This document shows, in pieces, positions 7,362-14,854 of a DNA stretch of 17,408 nt (positions are counted from its first letter, which is position 1; each line of letters begins with the position of its first letter). A program made the translations under genes and the position numbers. Under the pieces are notes generated by a model. The model did not search any database. It had not been told where the DNA came from and saw only the letters and a list, made by a program, of their open reading frames with translations. The stretch comes from Deltaproteobacteria bacterium (lineage in GTDB: Bacteria > Desulfobacterota > DAOWNY01): assembly GCA_030642325.1 (NCBI GenBank), contig DAOWNY010000009.1:1-17408 (forward strand). The letters are read 5' to 3'.

Positions 7362-8816
7362 TTACTCTATTTTTTCTACCACTTTTTTAAGGACCCTTTC
7401 CAGAATTTCCATGGGCGGTTTCTTAATATAACCCGATTCCATCAAATGGGAAACGAGCGCTCTTGATTCTTTAATATCCTCTTCCGCTTTTTTATAAACC
7501 TCTTCACTGCTCAGTTTCACCCTGGCCACCCCGTCTTTTATTGCCTGGACGGCCACATCTCTTGCTTCGGCCGGGAAGACTTCCCATTCGGACATAAGAG
7601 GGACAATATTTTCCGGGTTAATACCTCTTGTTTCAGCGGTTTTCGCCATGGAATAGGCAGCCGCAATCGCCATATCGTCGGTTATCTTCTTTGCCTTTAC
7701 AATTAGAGCACCCTTCAATATCCCGGGGAACCCCAGTGAATTGTTTACTTGATTGGGGAAATCTCCCCTCCCGGTAGCTACAATATAGGCACCCGCCTCT
7801 TTGGCGGCATATGGATAAATCTCCGGCACCGGATTAGCGCAGGTAAATACAATGGCTTTATTATTCATGGAGCTGACCCATTCCGGCCTGATCACATCCG
7901 GACCCGGCTTGGAAAGGGCAATGAGTACGTCTGCTTTCTTCATTGCTTCATCGATGGAGTTGACTTTTTTGGGGTTGGTGGATTCGCAGATCTCCCACTT
8001 ACGATAAAATCTTTGATCTGCCTTAATGTCTTCCCGTTCTTTGTGTAGGCCTCCCCTGGAATCAACCACAATAATGTTTTCCGGATTCCCACCGGCCTTT
8101 ATAATTAAGCGAACAATCGTGGTGTTGGAGGCGCCGGCCCCGAAAAAAGCCATTTTAGCCTTTCCAATATCTTTATCGACAATCTTCAAAGCGTTAAGGA
8201 GTCCGGCCAGGGTCACGCAACCGGTCCCCTGGGCATCATCGTGCCACACCGGAATCCCACATTCTTCCCTTAAGGTGTCAAGCACTTTATAACAATTTGG
8301 TTGAGAAATATCCTCCAGATTAACTGCCCCGAAACTTGGCTGAAGCATCTTTACAAACTCGATGATTTTATCCGCATCATGCTCTCCTTTTTTATTATAA
8401 CTGTCTACGCAGAGAGCAACCGCATCAATGCCTCCTAAGTACTTCATTAAAAAAGCTTTCCCTTCCATGACACCGAGACCGCCTGGGGGTGTGCAGTCCC
8501 CATCTCCCAAAACTCTGGTGGAATCACTTACCACCGCCACCAAATTCCCCCGGTTTGACAGTTCAAAGGAAGCATCGTTGTCATCCCTAATGCTGGTGGA
8601 TACCTTGGACACTCCGGGTGTATACCAGACATTAAACCAGTTAAAACCGTAAAGACCGGCTTTGGGAACAGTAATCATCTTACCGCCATAGAATTTGTGC
8701 ATATCGTAGGCCAACTCTTTCAAAAACAAAGTTTGTGCCTTTGCAATCTGTTCCTCGGTAAAATGTTCAGGAAAAACCTTCCGAAGATCAGTTAACTCTA
8801 AATCCAGTTTACTCAT
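7362..8816 (-). CDS. Malic enzyme, NAD(P)-dependent (malate to pyruvate + CO2)
   Basis: This 484-residue protein oxidatively decarboxylates malate to pyruvate, joining the fumarase product to central metabolism without free oxaloacetate. Catalytic and metal-binding positions are present: Y65 in WYTPGVS, K120 in VMEGKAFLMKYLGGIDA, E168/D169 in NLEDISQP and D193/D194 in HDDAQGTG. The Rossmann glycine motif FFGAGAS is at 224-230, and NPVPEIYP and GRGDFPNQVNN are typical of the C-terminal half. An N-terminal stretch of about 40 residues precedes the usual start of the family's catalytic domain. The ATG follows AAAGGAGCAGG. Coenzyme preference (NAD or NADP) was not determined. The gene has a long leader with a T-box-like motif and a terminator upstream, so it probably begins a separate transcription unit. 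Confidence 0.93.
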   Translation of the reverse strand: MSKLDLELTDLRKVFPEHFTEEQIAKAQTLFLKELAYDMHKFYGGKMITVPKAGLYGFNWFNVWYTPGVSKVSTSIRDDNDASFELSNRGNLVAVVSDSTRVLGDGDCTPPGGLGVMEGKAFLMKYLGGIDAVALCVDSYNKKGEHDADKIIEFVKMLQPSFGAVNLEDISQPNCYKVLDTLREECGIPVWHDDAQGTGCVTLAGLLNALKIVDKDIGKAKMAFFGAGASNTTIVRLIIKAGGNPENIIVVDSRGGLHKEREDIKADQRFYRKWEICESTNPKKVNSIDEAMKKADVLIALSKPGPDVIRPEWVSSMNNKAIVFTCANPVPEIYPYAAKEAGAYIVATGRGDFPNQVNNSLGFPGILKGALIVKAKKITDDMAIAAAYSMAKTAETRGINPENIVPLMSEWEVFPAEARDVAVQAIKDGVARVKLSSEEVYKKAEEDIKESRALVSHLMESGYIKKPPMEILERVLKKVVEKIE

Positions 8817-8836
8817 AACCTGCTCCTTTCATGACA

Positions 8837-8897
8837 ATGCCATTAATTTAAGAAAAAAATAACTATATTTAGTCAAAAATTCCTTAAGTTAATGGCA
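8837..8897. repeat. Long inverted repeat just upstream of malic enzyme RBS
   Basis: The left arm at 8837-8854 (ATGCCATTAATTTAAGAA) and right arm at 8880-8897 (TTCCTTAAGTTAATGGCA) are complementary over about 17 pairs, with one mismatch and one bulged base, around an AT-rich loop. In the malic enzyme transcript the hairpin would sit just before the Shine-Dalgarno site. There is no T-run after it, so it does not look like an intrinsic terminator. It may be a structural leader element or a small repeat insertion. Confidence 0.55.
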
Positions 8898-8928
8898 CTG
8901 CCTTTTATAAATAAAACAGCATTTATCA

Positions 8929-8945
8929 AGAGGTACCACCCTCTC
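8929..8945 (-). promoter_or_regulatory. T-box-like core in malic enzyme leader (candidate)
   Basis: On the minus strand this reads GAGAGGGTGGTACCTCT. The segment AGGGTGGTACC (8932-8942) equals the first 11 bases of the T-box consensus AGGGTGGNACCGCG; the final GCG is replaced by TCT. It lies about 115 bases upstream of the malic enzyme start, in a 419-base region that begins after a terminator-like hairpin. Against a true T-box: I cannot identify Stem I, a specifier codon or a downstream terminator that would compete with the antiterminator. The bases also form a simple 5-bp hairpin (AGAGG/CCTCT). It could be a degenerate T-box remnant. Confidence 0.35.
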
Positions 8946-9154
8946 CGATGAACCGGGACAAATTACAAAAGATCGGGTCCCTTAAAAAAATTAGTCCCAG
9001 AGTTCTCTTAATGGGTAAAATCAATCAGCCGTAAATTATGTGGTAACTCACCATATATTAAACAAGGCAACCAGATAGAGTGTGTACAAGAGATTCAGAG
9101 TGTTGCGAGAAGAGATGATCGGGAAAAATAAAGCCATGTAACTGCAAAAAGTCT

Positions 9155-9198
9155 AAAAAAACAAGCAAAGTGCGTCAGTTGATGCGTGACAGGGCACT
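9155..9198 (-). terminator. Intrinsic terminator after epimerase gene
   Basis: On the minus strand AGTGC-CCT-GTCA pairs with TGAC-GCACT (9169-9198; 9 bp interrupted by a 3-base bulge, 9-base loop). A run of seven T residues (9155-9161 on the plus strand as A) follows about seven bases later. It begins about 38 bases after the epimerase stop. The bulge and the spacing to the T-run make it less than ideal. Confidence 0.5.
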
Positions 9199-9235
9199 AG
9201 CTAATCTCAAAAATTAAAGTGCAAAAACGATCTGA

Positions 9236-9637
9236 TTATTTTTCACAAAGTTCAACTAAAACCCCACAGGTTTCTTTGGGATGAATAAAGGCAATATTCG
9301 CCCCTCCGGCTCCTTTCCTCGATTTTTTATCGATAAGGCGGATTCCTTTTTTTTTCAGTTCCTCCAAGGCCTTTTCTATGTCCTTAACTTGGAAAGCAAT
9401 GTGTTGGATTCCTTCTCCCCTTGAATCGATGAACTTTGCCACCGGTCCATCGGAAGTAGTTGATTCCAGTAATTCCACTTCACTGTCACCCACCGGCATA
9501 AAAGTAGTGGTAACCTTCTGTTCTTCCACCGTTTCTGATCCGGCTGCCTTAATACCCAATAAATCTAGAAATACTTTTTTTGCCTCATCGGCATTTTTTA
9601 CTGCAATCCCGATATGATCTATCTTCTCTATTTCCAT
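9236..9637 (-). CDS. mce: Methylmalonyl-CoA epimerase
   Basis: This 133-residue enzyme of the vicinal oxygen chelate fold interconverts (S)- and (R)-methylmalonyl-CoA, linking the decarboxylase to the mutase. Two beta-alpha-beta-beta-beta modules are evident. Likely metal ligands are H8 (IDHIGIAV), E55 (EVELLEST), H79 (GIQHIAFQV) and E129 (LVELCEK), and the EEQKV block (38-42) holds the expected catalytic glutamate. Length is typical. The ATG has a G-rich AAGGGGGCGGGGA site directly upstream. The gene follows the mutase small subunit by 169 bases, a longer gap than within the upstream operon, and is followed by a terminator-like hairpin. Other VOC proteins look similar, but the motif set and neighbours make the assignment firm. 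Confidence 0.94.
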   Translation of the reverse strand: MEIEKIDHIGIAVKNADEAKKVFLDLLGIKAAGSETVEEQKVTTTFMPVGDSEVELLESTTSDGPVAKFIDSRGEGIQHIAFQVKDIEKALEELKKKGIRLIDKKSRKGAGGANIAFIHPKETCGVLVELCEK

Positions 9638-9806
9638 TCCCCGCCCCCTTCTAATTCACAATATTATTCGTAACTATTCAGGTAAGATAGACTTAAAGGC
9701 CGAAGGTAAAAAAACGGTGGAAGTGGAAAATATATAATTATATGTTGGAAACAGCTGACTCTTCCTTCAGTCTTCTACTCAAAACACCTGCGCAGTTACT
9801 ATTATT

Positions 9807-10211
9807 TTAGCTTTTTACCGGTTTGTTTGATTTGATATAATTTACAATCTCATCCGTAGGAGTTCCCGGTCTAAATATTTCGGAGATCCCGATTGCTTTC
9901 ATTTTAGGAATATCTTCTTCGGGAAATATTCCCCCGGCAATGATCAAAATATCATTTACTTCCTTTGCTTTTAATAATTCATGGATCCGGGGAAAAAGAT
10001 AATCGTGGGCTCCGGAAAGGATGCTTAAACCCAATACATCAACATCTTCTTGAATTGCTGCTTCTACGATTTGTTCCGGGGTCTGCCGAAGTCCGGTATA
10101 AATTACCTCCATTCCCGCATCCCGCAGGGCATAAGCAATGATTTTAGCTCCTCGATCATGCCCGTCCAGACCGGGCTTGGCCACCAGAACCCGAATTTTT
10201 CTGTTAACCAT
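9807..10211 (-). CDS. Methylmalonyl-CoA mutase, small cobalamin-binding subunit
   Basis: This 134-residue protein is a stand-alone B12-binding domain equivalent to the C-terminal part of fused mutases. It carries the base-off cobalamin motif DGHDRG, with H18 as the cobalt ligand, then SILSGAH and IIAGGIFPEEDI, which line the nucleotide-tail pocket. The open frame continues 16 codons upstream into the large-subunit gene. I chose the ATG at 10211 because GAGGAGGCGG lies just ahead of it, inside the 16-base gap after the large-subunit stop, and the homologous sequence begins right there. It is the last gene of the tight seven-gene operon starting with sucC. Confidence 0.95.
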   Translation of the reverse strand: MVNRKIRVLVAKPGLDGHDRGAKIIAYALRDAGMEVIYTGLRQTPEQIVEAAIQEDVDVLGLSILSGAHDYLFPRIHELLKAKEVNDILIIAGGIFPEEDIPKMKAIGISEIFRPGTPTDEIVNYIKSNKPVKS

Positions 10212-10227
10212 TTGAACCGCCTCCTCG

Positions 10228-11904
10228 TTAAATAGTAGTAGTTGGTTGGTACTCTCCAAAAATTTTCCTCAAAAGATCACAAATTTCTCCCAGGGTGGCT
10301 TCTGCCTTCACAGCCTCCAGAAGAGGGGGCATCAGGTTGTCTTTCCCTTCCGCAGCTTTTTTCAATCTTGCCATGCTGCTCCCCAATTCAACGCTGTCTC
10401 GCTCTTTTTTAAGAGTCTCGATTAAGCTGATCTGATCTTCCCTTACCTTGGGATCAACTCTTAATAAACCTGTGGGAGGAGGTTCTTCTATCTTAAATTT
10501 ATTCATTCCCACCACAACCCTCTTTCCCTCGTCGATCTCTTTTTGGTAACGGTAAGCACTATCCTGGATCTCTTTTTGAATGTATCCTTCTTCTATGGCG
10601 GCCGGCGCACCACCCATCTCATCAATTTTATTGATATATTCCCGTGCTTTTTCTTCGATTCCGGAAGTCAATTTTTCCAGGTAATAGGATCCACCCAGTG
10701 GATCCACCGTATCAGCTACCCCGCTTTCATAGGCAATCAACTGTTGAGTTCTTAAGGCGATCTGGACCGACTCTTGAGAAGGCAGTGCAAACGCCTCATC
10801 CCGGGAATTGGTATGGAGGGACTGAGTGCCGCCTAAAACTGCTGCCATGGCTTGGAAGGCCACCCGTACGATATTGTTTTCAGGCTGCTGGGCCGTTAGT
10901 GTGCATCCTGCCGTCTGGGTATGAAATCTAAGCATCATTGAACGGGGATTTTTTGCATGGAATCGTTCTTTCATAATTTTAGCCCAGAGTCTTCGGGCAG
11001 CCCGGTACTTAGCGATCTCCTCCAGGAAATCCAGGTGAGAATTGAAAAAAAATGAGAGTCGGGGGGCGAAAACATCCACATCCAACCCCGCCTCAATCGC
11101 AGCCTCAACATAAGCAATTCCGTCGGCCAGCGTAAAAGCAACCTCCTGGACCGCTGTAGATCCAGCCTCCCTGATATGATAACCGCTAATACTTATGGTA
11201 TTCCAGTTGGGAATAGTGCTGGAACAATACTCAAAAATATTGGTAATAATCCGCATGGAAGGCTTGGGAGGGAAAATATAAGTTCCCCGGGCAGAATATT
11301 CCTTTAATACATCATTCTGGATAGTTCCGTTTAACTTTTCCGGGGCAATTCCCTGTTTTTCCGCCATGGCGATATACATGGCCAAAAGTATCGCAGCAGG
11401 GGCATTGATGGTCATTGAAGTACTTACCCTATCCAGGGGAATTTGATCAAATAAAATTTCCATATCCCGGATTGAATCAATGGCCACTCCAACCTTACCC
11501 ACCTCCCCCTGAGCCAGGGGATGATCGGAATCGTACCCGATCTGGGTGGGGAGATCAAAGGCTACCGATAGCCCCGTCTGCCCTTGCTCCAGTAGATAAC
11601 GGTAGCGCTGGTTGGTCTCTTTTGCAGTGGCAAATCCCGCGTACTGGCGCATGGTCCAGAATCGAGCCCGGTACATGGTAGGCTGCACCCCCCGTGTATA
11701 AGGGTATTCCCCGGGCAGACCGATCTCTTTTTGATACGACTGATCGTCAATGTCCAGGGGAGTAGAAAGCCGTTCCACCGGAATATTGGAAGTGGTATTA
11801 AAGCTTTTCTTTCTCTCCGGCCTTTTTTCCAGGCCCATCTCTACTTTGCCCGTCCACTTCTCTTTGTGACTCCGGAGCTCATCTAATTCATCCTTTTCGA
11901 ACAT
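10228..11904 (-). CDS. Methylmalonyl-CoA mutase, large catalytic subunit
   Basis: This 558-residue TIM-barrel subunit interconverts succinyl-CoA and (R)-methylmalonyl-CoA using the radical generated on the partner cobalamin subunit. Aligned with the Propionibacterium enzyme from memory, Y88 (RQYAGF), R206 (SARGTY) and H243 (SGYHIREAG) fall at the positions of Y89, R207 and H244. The Tyr/Arg pair is diagnostic for methylmalonyl-CoA mutase, whereas isobutyryl-CoA mutase has Phe/Gln. Other family blocks are FDLPTQIGYDSD, GTIQNDVLKEY and GGTQSLHTNSRDEA. The ATG has GAGGAG eight bases upstream. It lies 53 bases after mmdA and 16 bases before the small subunit. Confidence 0.96.
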   Translation of the reverse strand: MFEKDELDELRSHKEKWTGKVEMGLEKRPERKKSFNTTSNIPVERLSTPLDIDDQSYQKEIGLPGEYPYTRGVQPTMYRARFWTMRQYAGFATAKETNQRYRYLLEQGQTGLSVAFDLPTQIGYDSDHPLAQGEVGKVGVAIDSIRDMEILFDQIPLDRVSTSMTINAPAAILLAMYIAMAEKQGIAPEKLNGTIQNDVLKEYSARGTYIFPPKPSMRIITNIFEYCSSTIPNWNTISISGYHIREAGSTAVQEVAFTLADGIAYVEAAIEAGLDVDVFAPRLSFFFNSHLDFLEEIAKYRAARRLWAKIMKERFHAKNPRSMMLRFHTQTAGCTLTAQQPENNIVRVAFQAMAAVLGGTQSLHTNSRDEAFALPSQESVQIALRTQQLIAYESGVADTVDPLGGSYYLEKLTSGIEEKAREYINKIDEMGGAPAAIEEGYIQKEIQDSAYRYQKEIDEGKRVVVGMNKFKIEEPPPTGLLRVDPKVREDQISLIETLKKERDSVELGSSMARLKKAAEGKDNLMPPLLEAVKAEATLGEICDLLRKIFGEYQPTTTI

Positions 11905-11957
11905 ATTGCATTCTCCTCACAGATCCATATTTATGAGCCGATGGAAGGGTCCTTCCT

Positions 11958-13511
11958 CTACATGGGTATGTTTCCGTGTTTTCTGTAGGGTCGTTCCTCA
12001 CATTTATTTTCCAGCATATTAAGGGCGGCAATAATACGGGGGCGGGTGTCCCTGGGCATAATAACCGCATCCACGTACCCCCGGGAGGCAGCAATGTAAG
12101 GGTTTGAAAAAAGGCTGCGGTATTCATCAATCTTCTCTTCCCGCTTTTTTTTAGGATCTTCGGATTCTTTGATTTCTTTTCGGTGCACGATATCTGTCGC
12201 ACCCTCTGCCCCCATTACCGCAATTTCTGCGGTGGGCCATGACAGGACATAGTCAGCCCCTAAATCCTTGCTGCACATGGCAAGATATGACCCCCCGTAA
12301 TCTTTTCGGATTACCAGTGTAATCTTGGGAACCGTCGCCTCGCTGTAGCACCATAGCAGTTTCGCCCCGTGCCGTATGATACCGTTCCACTCCTGCGCGG
12401 TTCCCGGTAAATACCCCGGAACATCGGCAATGGTAAGGAGGGGGATATTGAAGGCATCGCAAAACCGAATGAACCTGGTTGCCTTATCCGAGGCATCAAC
12501 ATCCAGACTACCGGCCAGCACGATGGGCTGGTTGGCAATGATTCCCACCGTCCTCCCCGCCATCCGGGCAAAGCATACAATTATGTTCCGGGCAAAACGG
12601 GAATGTGGTTCAAAAATTTCCCCGTTATCTACGATGGATTTAATTATGTTTTTCATGTTGTATGGTTTTCGGGGGTTGTTGGGAATAATCGTATCCAGAT
12701 CCGGGTCAGTCCGGTCGGGATCATCCCCCCTGTCCAAAAGCGGGGGGTTCTCTTTATTGCTGGAGGGGAGATAGCTCAAGAGTTCTTTTATCATTCCGAT
12801 GGTTTCCTCATCACTCTTCCCGGCAAAATGTGCCACCCCGCTTTTTGTGCTATGGGTTGTTGCCCCCCCCAGATCTTCCGGACTCACCTCTTCCCCGGTG
12901 ACCGTTTTAACCACAGCCGGACCGGTAATAAACATGAAACTTGTCTTTTCCACCATAAAAACCCAGTCGGTCATGGCGGGAGAATACACCGCCCCTCCGG
13001 CGGTCGGACCCATAATGGCCGAAATTTGAGGAATCACCCCCGAGGCACAGGAATTACGGAAGAATATCTGTCCATATCCGGAAAGGGCATCAACCCCCTC
13101 CTGAATCCTGGCACCCCCTGAATCGTTTAAGCCAACCAGGGGAGCTCTTGTTTTTAAGGCCAGGTCCATCACCTTACAGATTTTTTTGGCATGCATCTCT
13201 CCCAGAGTTCCTCCCAGGGCGGTAAAATCCTGTGAATAAGCAAAAACAGTTCGTCCATCAACCATTCCATGACCGGTGATAACCCCCTCGGCGGCGATAA
13301 AGGTATTGGGCATGTCAAATTCGGTTCCCCGGTGGCGAACGAACATATCCAGTTCCCGAAAACTCCCCGGATCAAACAAAAGATCAATCCTCTCCCGGGC
13401 GGTCAGCTTGCCGCTTTTATGCTGTTTTTCAACTTTTTTGGCACCTCCCATCGCCCTTTCTTTGTTTTCTCTTTTTTTGAGATCCTTAAGTTTGTCGGCA
13501 ACTGTGTTCAT
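11958..13511 (-). CDS. mmdA: Methylmalonyl-CoA decarboxylase/propionyl-CoA carboxylase carboxyltransferase subunit
   Basis: This 517-residue carboxyltransferase moves CO2 between (S)-methylmalonyl-CoA and a biotin carrier. It has the duplicated crotonase-like fold of the biotin-dependent acyl-CoA carboxyltransferases: ARERIDLLFD near the N-terminus, NDSGGARIQEGVDALSGYG in the first half, and DVPGYLPGTAQEWNGIIRHG plus WPTAEIAVMGAEGA in the second. Length is normal. The ATG follows AGGAGATTTAT. Directly upstream lies the membrane subunit mmdB (20-base gap), which favours the Na+-pumping methylmalonyl-CoA decarboxylase over an ATP-driven propionyl-CoA carboxylase or a transcarboxylase. No biotin carrier gene is present in this window. 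Confidence 0.92.
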   Translation of the reverse strand: MNTVADKLKDLKKRENKERAMGGAKKVEKQHKSGKLTARERIDLLFDPGSFRELDMFVRHRGTEFDMPNTFIAAEGVITGHGMVDGRTVFAYSQDFTALGGTLGEMHAKKICKVMDLALKTRAPLVGLNDSGGARIQEGVDALSGYGQIFFRNSCASGVIPQISAIMGPTAGGAVYSPAMTDWVFMVEKTSFMFITGPAVVKTVTGEEVSPEDLGGATTHSTKSGVAHFAGKSDEETIGMIKELLSYLPSSNKENPPLLDRGDDPDRTDPDLDTIIPNNPRKPYNMKNIIKSIVDNGEIFEPHSRFARNIIVCFARMAGRTVGIIANQPIVLAGSLDVDASDKATRFIRFCDAFNIPLLTIADVPGYLPGTAQEWNGIIRHGAKLLWCYSEATVPKITLVIRKDYGGSYLAMCSKDLGADYVLSWPTAEIAVMGAEGATDIVHRKEIKESEDPKKKREEKIDEYRSLFSNPYIAASRGYVDAVIMPRDTRPRIIAALNMLENKCEERPYRKHGNIPM

Positions 13512-13531
13512 ATAAATCTCCTATAAATTTT

Positions 13532-14653
13532 TTATTTTGCCACCAGGGTTAAGAACATACCGGCTGCTACTACCGTGCCGATCACCCCGGCAACATTCGG
13601 TCCCATGGCATGCATCAATAAATAGTTTTTCTTGTTGGCTTCCTGTCCCACTTTGTGGACAACCCGGGCAGCCATGGGAACAGCCGACACCCCGGCCGCA
13701 CCGATTAACGGATTTATCTTATCCTTGCAAAACAGGTTCATCAATTTTGCCAGGAGCAATCCCCCAACAGTACTAAAGGAAAAAGCCACCAATCCTAAAA
13801 CAAAAATGAAGATTGTTTGCGGTTTTAAAAAAGTTTCTGCCGACATGGAAGCCCCCACCGAAATCCCCAGGAAGATGGTGACGATATTCATCAATTCATT
13901 TTGAGCCCCCTTGGACAGCCTTTCTACTACCCCGGATTCTTTGAACAAATTGCCCAGCATGAACATTCCCATCAAAGGGGCGGAATCGGGAACCAGAAGA
14001 CAAATAATCAGACAGGTGAAAAGGGGAAAAAGCATCTTTTCCCGTTTTGATACCGGTCTTAGCTGTTTCATGGGAATTTTTCTTTCCTTTTCAGTGGTGA
14101 AAAGCTTCATAAGCGGAGGTTGAATGATGGGAACCAGAGCCATATAAGAATAAGCAGCCAGGGCGGTAGAACCTAAGAGGTGGGGGGCCAGTTTTACCGT
14201 GGTAAAAATGGTAGTGGGTCCGTCCGCTCCCCCTATGATTCCGATGGAACAGGCCTCAGGAATCTCAAAACCGAAGAGAAGGGCTCCGAAAAACGTTACG
14301 TATACCCCAACCTGAGCTCCTGCTCCCAGAATCATGGTTTTCGGGTTGGCAATCATGGGTCCGAAATCGGTCATGGCCCCCAGCCCCAAAAAAATAAGGG
14401 GGGGGATCACGTCCCATTCAATCCCGTAATGGTAAAATATTTCCAGGAGGTGTCCCTTCTCCATCAGGTGAGTAAGGGGAAGGTTTACAATAAACATCCC
14501 GAATCCAATGGGAAGTAAAAGCAGGGGCTCGTATTCTTTTTTAATTGCTAAATAAATAAAAAGGAAACCAATCAGCCACATTAGCACCTGTCCGGGCTCT
14601 ATATTAAAAATACCCACCCTGGATAATATGGCTGCCAAAGAAAAACCATCCAT
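13532..14653 (-). CDS. mmdB: Na+-translocating decarboxylase membrane subunit (beta)
   Basis: This 373-residue polytopic membrane protein couples decarboxylation of carboxybiotin to Na+ export, or the reverse. The five functional residues known from OadB are present with exact relative spacing: D144 (GGADGPT), Y170, N314 and S323 (NPLIGAAGVS) and N353 (GPNVAGVIG), matching D203, Y229, N373, S382 and N412. The length lacks the extra N-terminal part of OadB, as expected for the methylmalonyl-CoA decarboxylase and glutaconyl-CoA decarboxylase types. GAGAGGT precedes the ATG by eight bases. It lies between the small OadG-like gene and mmdA in the sucC operon. Which substrate the pump serves is inferred from mmdA and the mutase genes. 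Confidence 0.93.
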   Translation of the reverse strand: MDGFSLAAILSRVGIFNIEPGQVLMWLIGFLFIYLAIKKEYEPLLLLPIGFGMFIVNLPLTHLMEKGHLLEIFYHYGIEWDVIPPLIFLGLGAMTDFGPMIANPKTMILGAGAQVGVYVTFFGALLFGFEIPEACSIGIIGGADGPTTIFTTVKLAPHLLGSTALAAYSYMALVPIIQPPLMKLFTTEKERKIPMKQLRPVSKREKMLFPLFTCLIICLLVPDSAPLMGMFMLGNLFKESGVVERLSKGAQNELMNIVTIFLGISVGASMSAETFLKPQTIFIFVLGLVAFSFSTVGGLLLAKLMNLFCKDKINPLIGAAGVSAVPMAARVVHKVGQEANKKNYLLMHAMGPNVAGVIGTVVAAGMFLTLVAK

Positions 14654-14712
14654 AGATTGTTACCTCTCAAAATTTTTAACCGGTTACCGGCAAAATAATA
14701 AATTCCTTCTTT

Positions 14713-14853
14713 TTAGGCGGATTTTCCAGCTGTCTCTAATTTCTGAAATAATTTCCCCACCAGCTTAATGACCGTCATCAGGGTAACCAAACATATAAAA
14801 ACAGCACTGAATCCAAAAATAAAAATCGTCAGGGCAAAATCCCAATCCACCAT
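14713..14853 (-). CDS. Small OadG-like membrane subunit of the decarboxylase
   Basis: This 46-residue gene is easy to miss. The product begins MVDWDFALTIFIFGFS, has one strongly hydrophobic segment (about residues 7-27) and ends in a basic and polar tail (KLVGKLFQKLETAGKSA). AAGGAGAG lies upstream of the ATG, and the ATG begins one base after the sucD stop codon, so translation is probably coupled. A single-helix protein with a basic amphipathic tail next to mmdB fits the OadG/MmdD family, which holds the Na+-pump complex together. It is much shorter than typical OadG (about 80 residues or more) and lacks the usual linker and C-terminal domain. That the gene is real is well supported; the family call is inference from size, topology and neighbours. 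Confidence 0.7.
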   Translation of the reverse strand: MVDWDFALTIFIFGFSAVFICLVTLMTVIKLVGKLFQKLETAGKSA

Positions 14854-14854
14854 C

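Larger units (their letters stand above)
8817..9235 (-). other. 419-base leader/intergenic region before malic enzyme
   Basis: No protein-coding gene is supported here. In transcription order it holds a terminator-like hairpin after the epimerase gene, a small hairpin (about 9041-9055, TGGT/ACCA), a GGGAC/GTCCC stem (about 8955-8982), the T-box-like core, an AT-rich stem (about 8899-8922) and the long inverted repeat before the malic enzyme start. This density of pairings suggests a structured leader RNA. I found no convincing promoter. Confidence 0.5.

Noticed and set aside
9638..9806. Possible separate promoter for the epimerase gene (TATAAT within an AT-rich stretch)
   Set aside because: No acceptable -35 hexamer is found at the right distance on the minus strand.
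12603..13121. A 172-codon plus-strand open frame
   Set aside because: It is a shadow of mmdA on the other strand; the mmdA frame has the full carboxyltransferase motif set.
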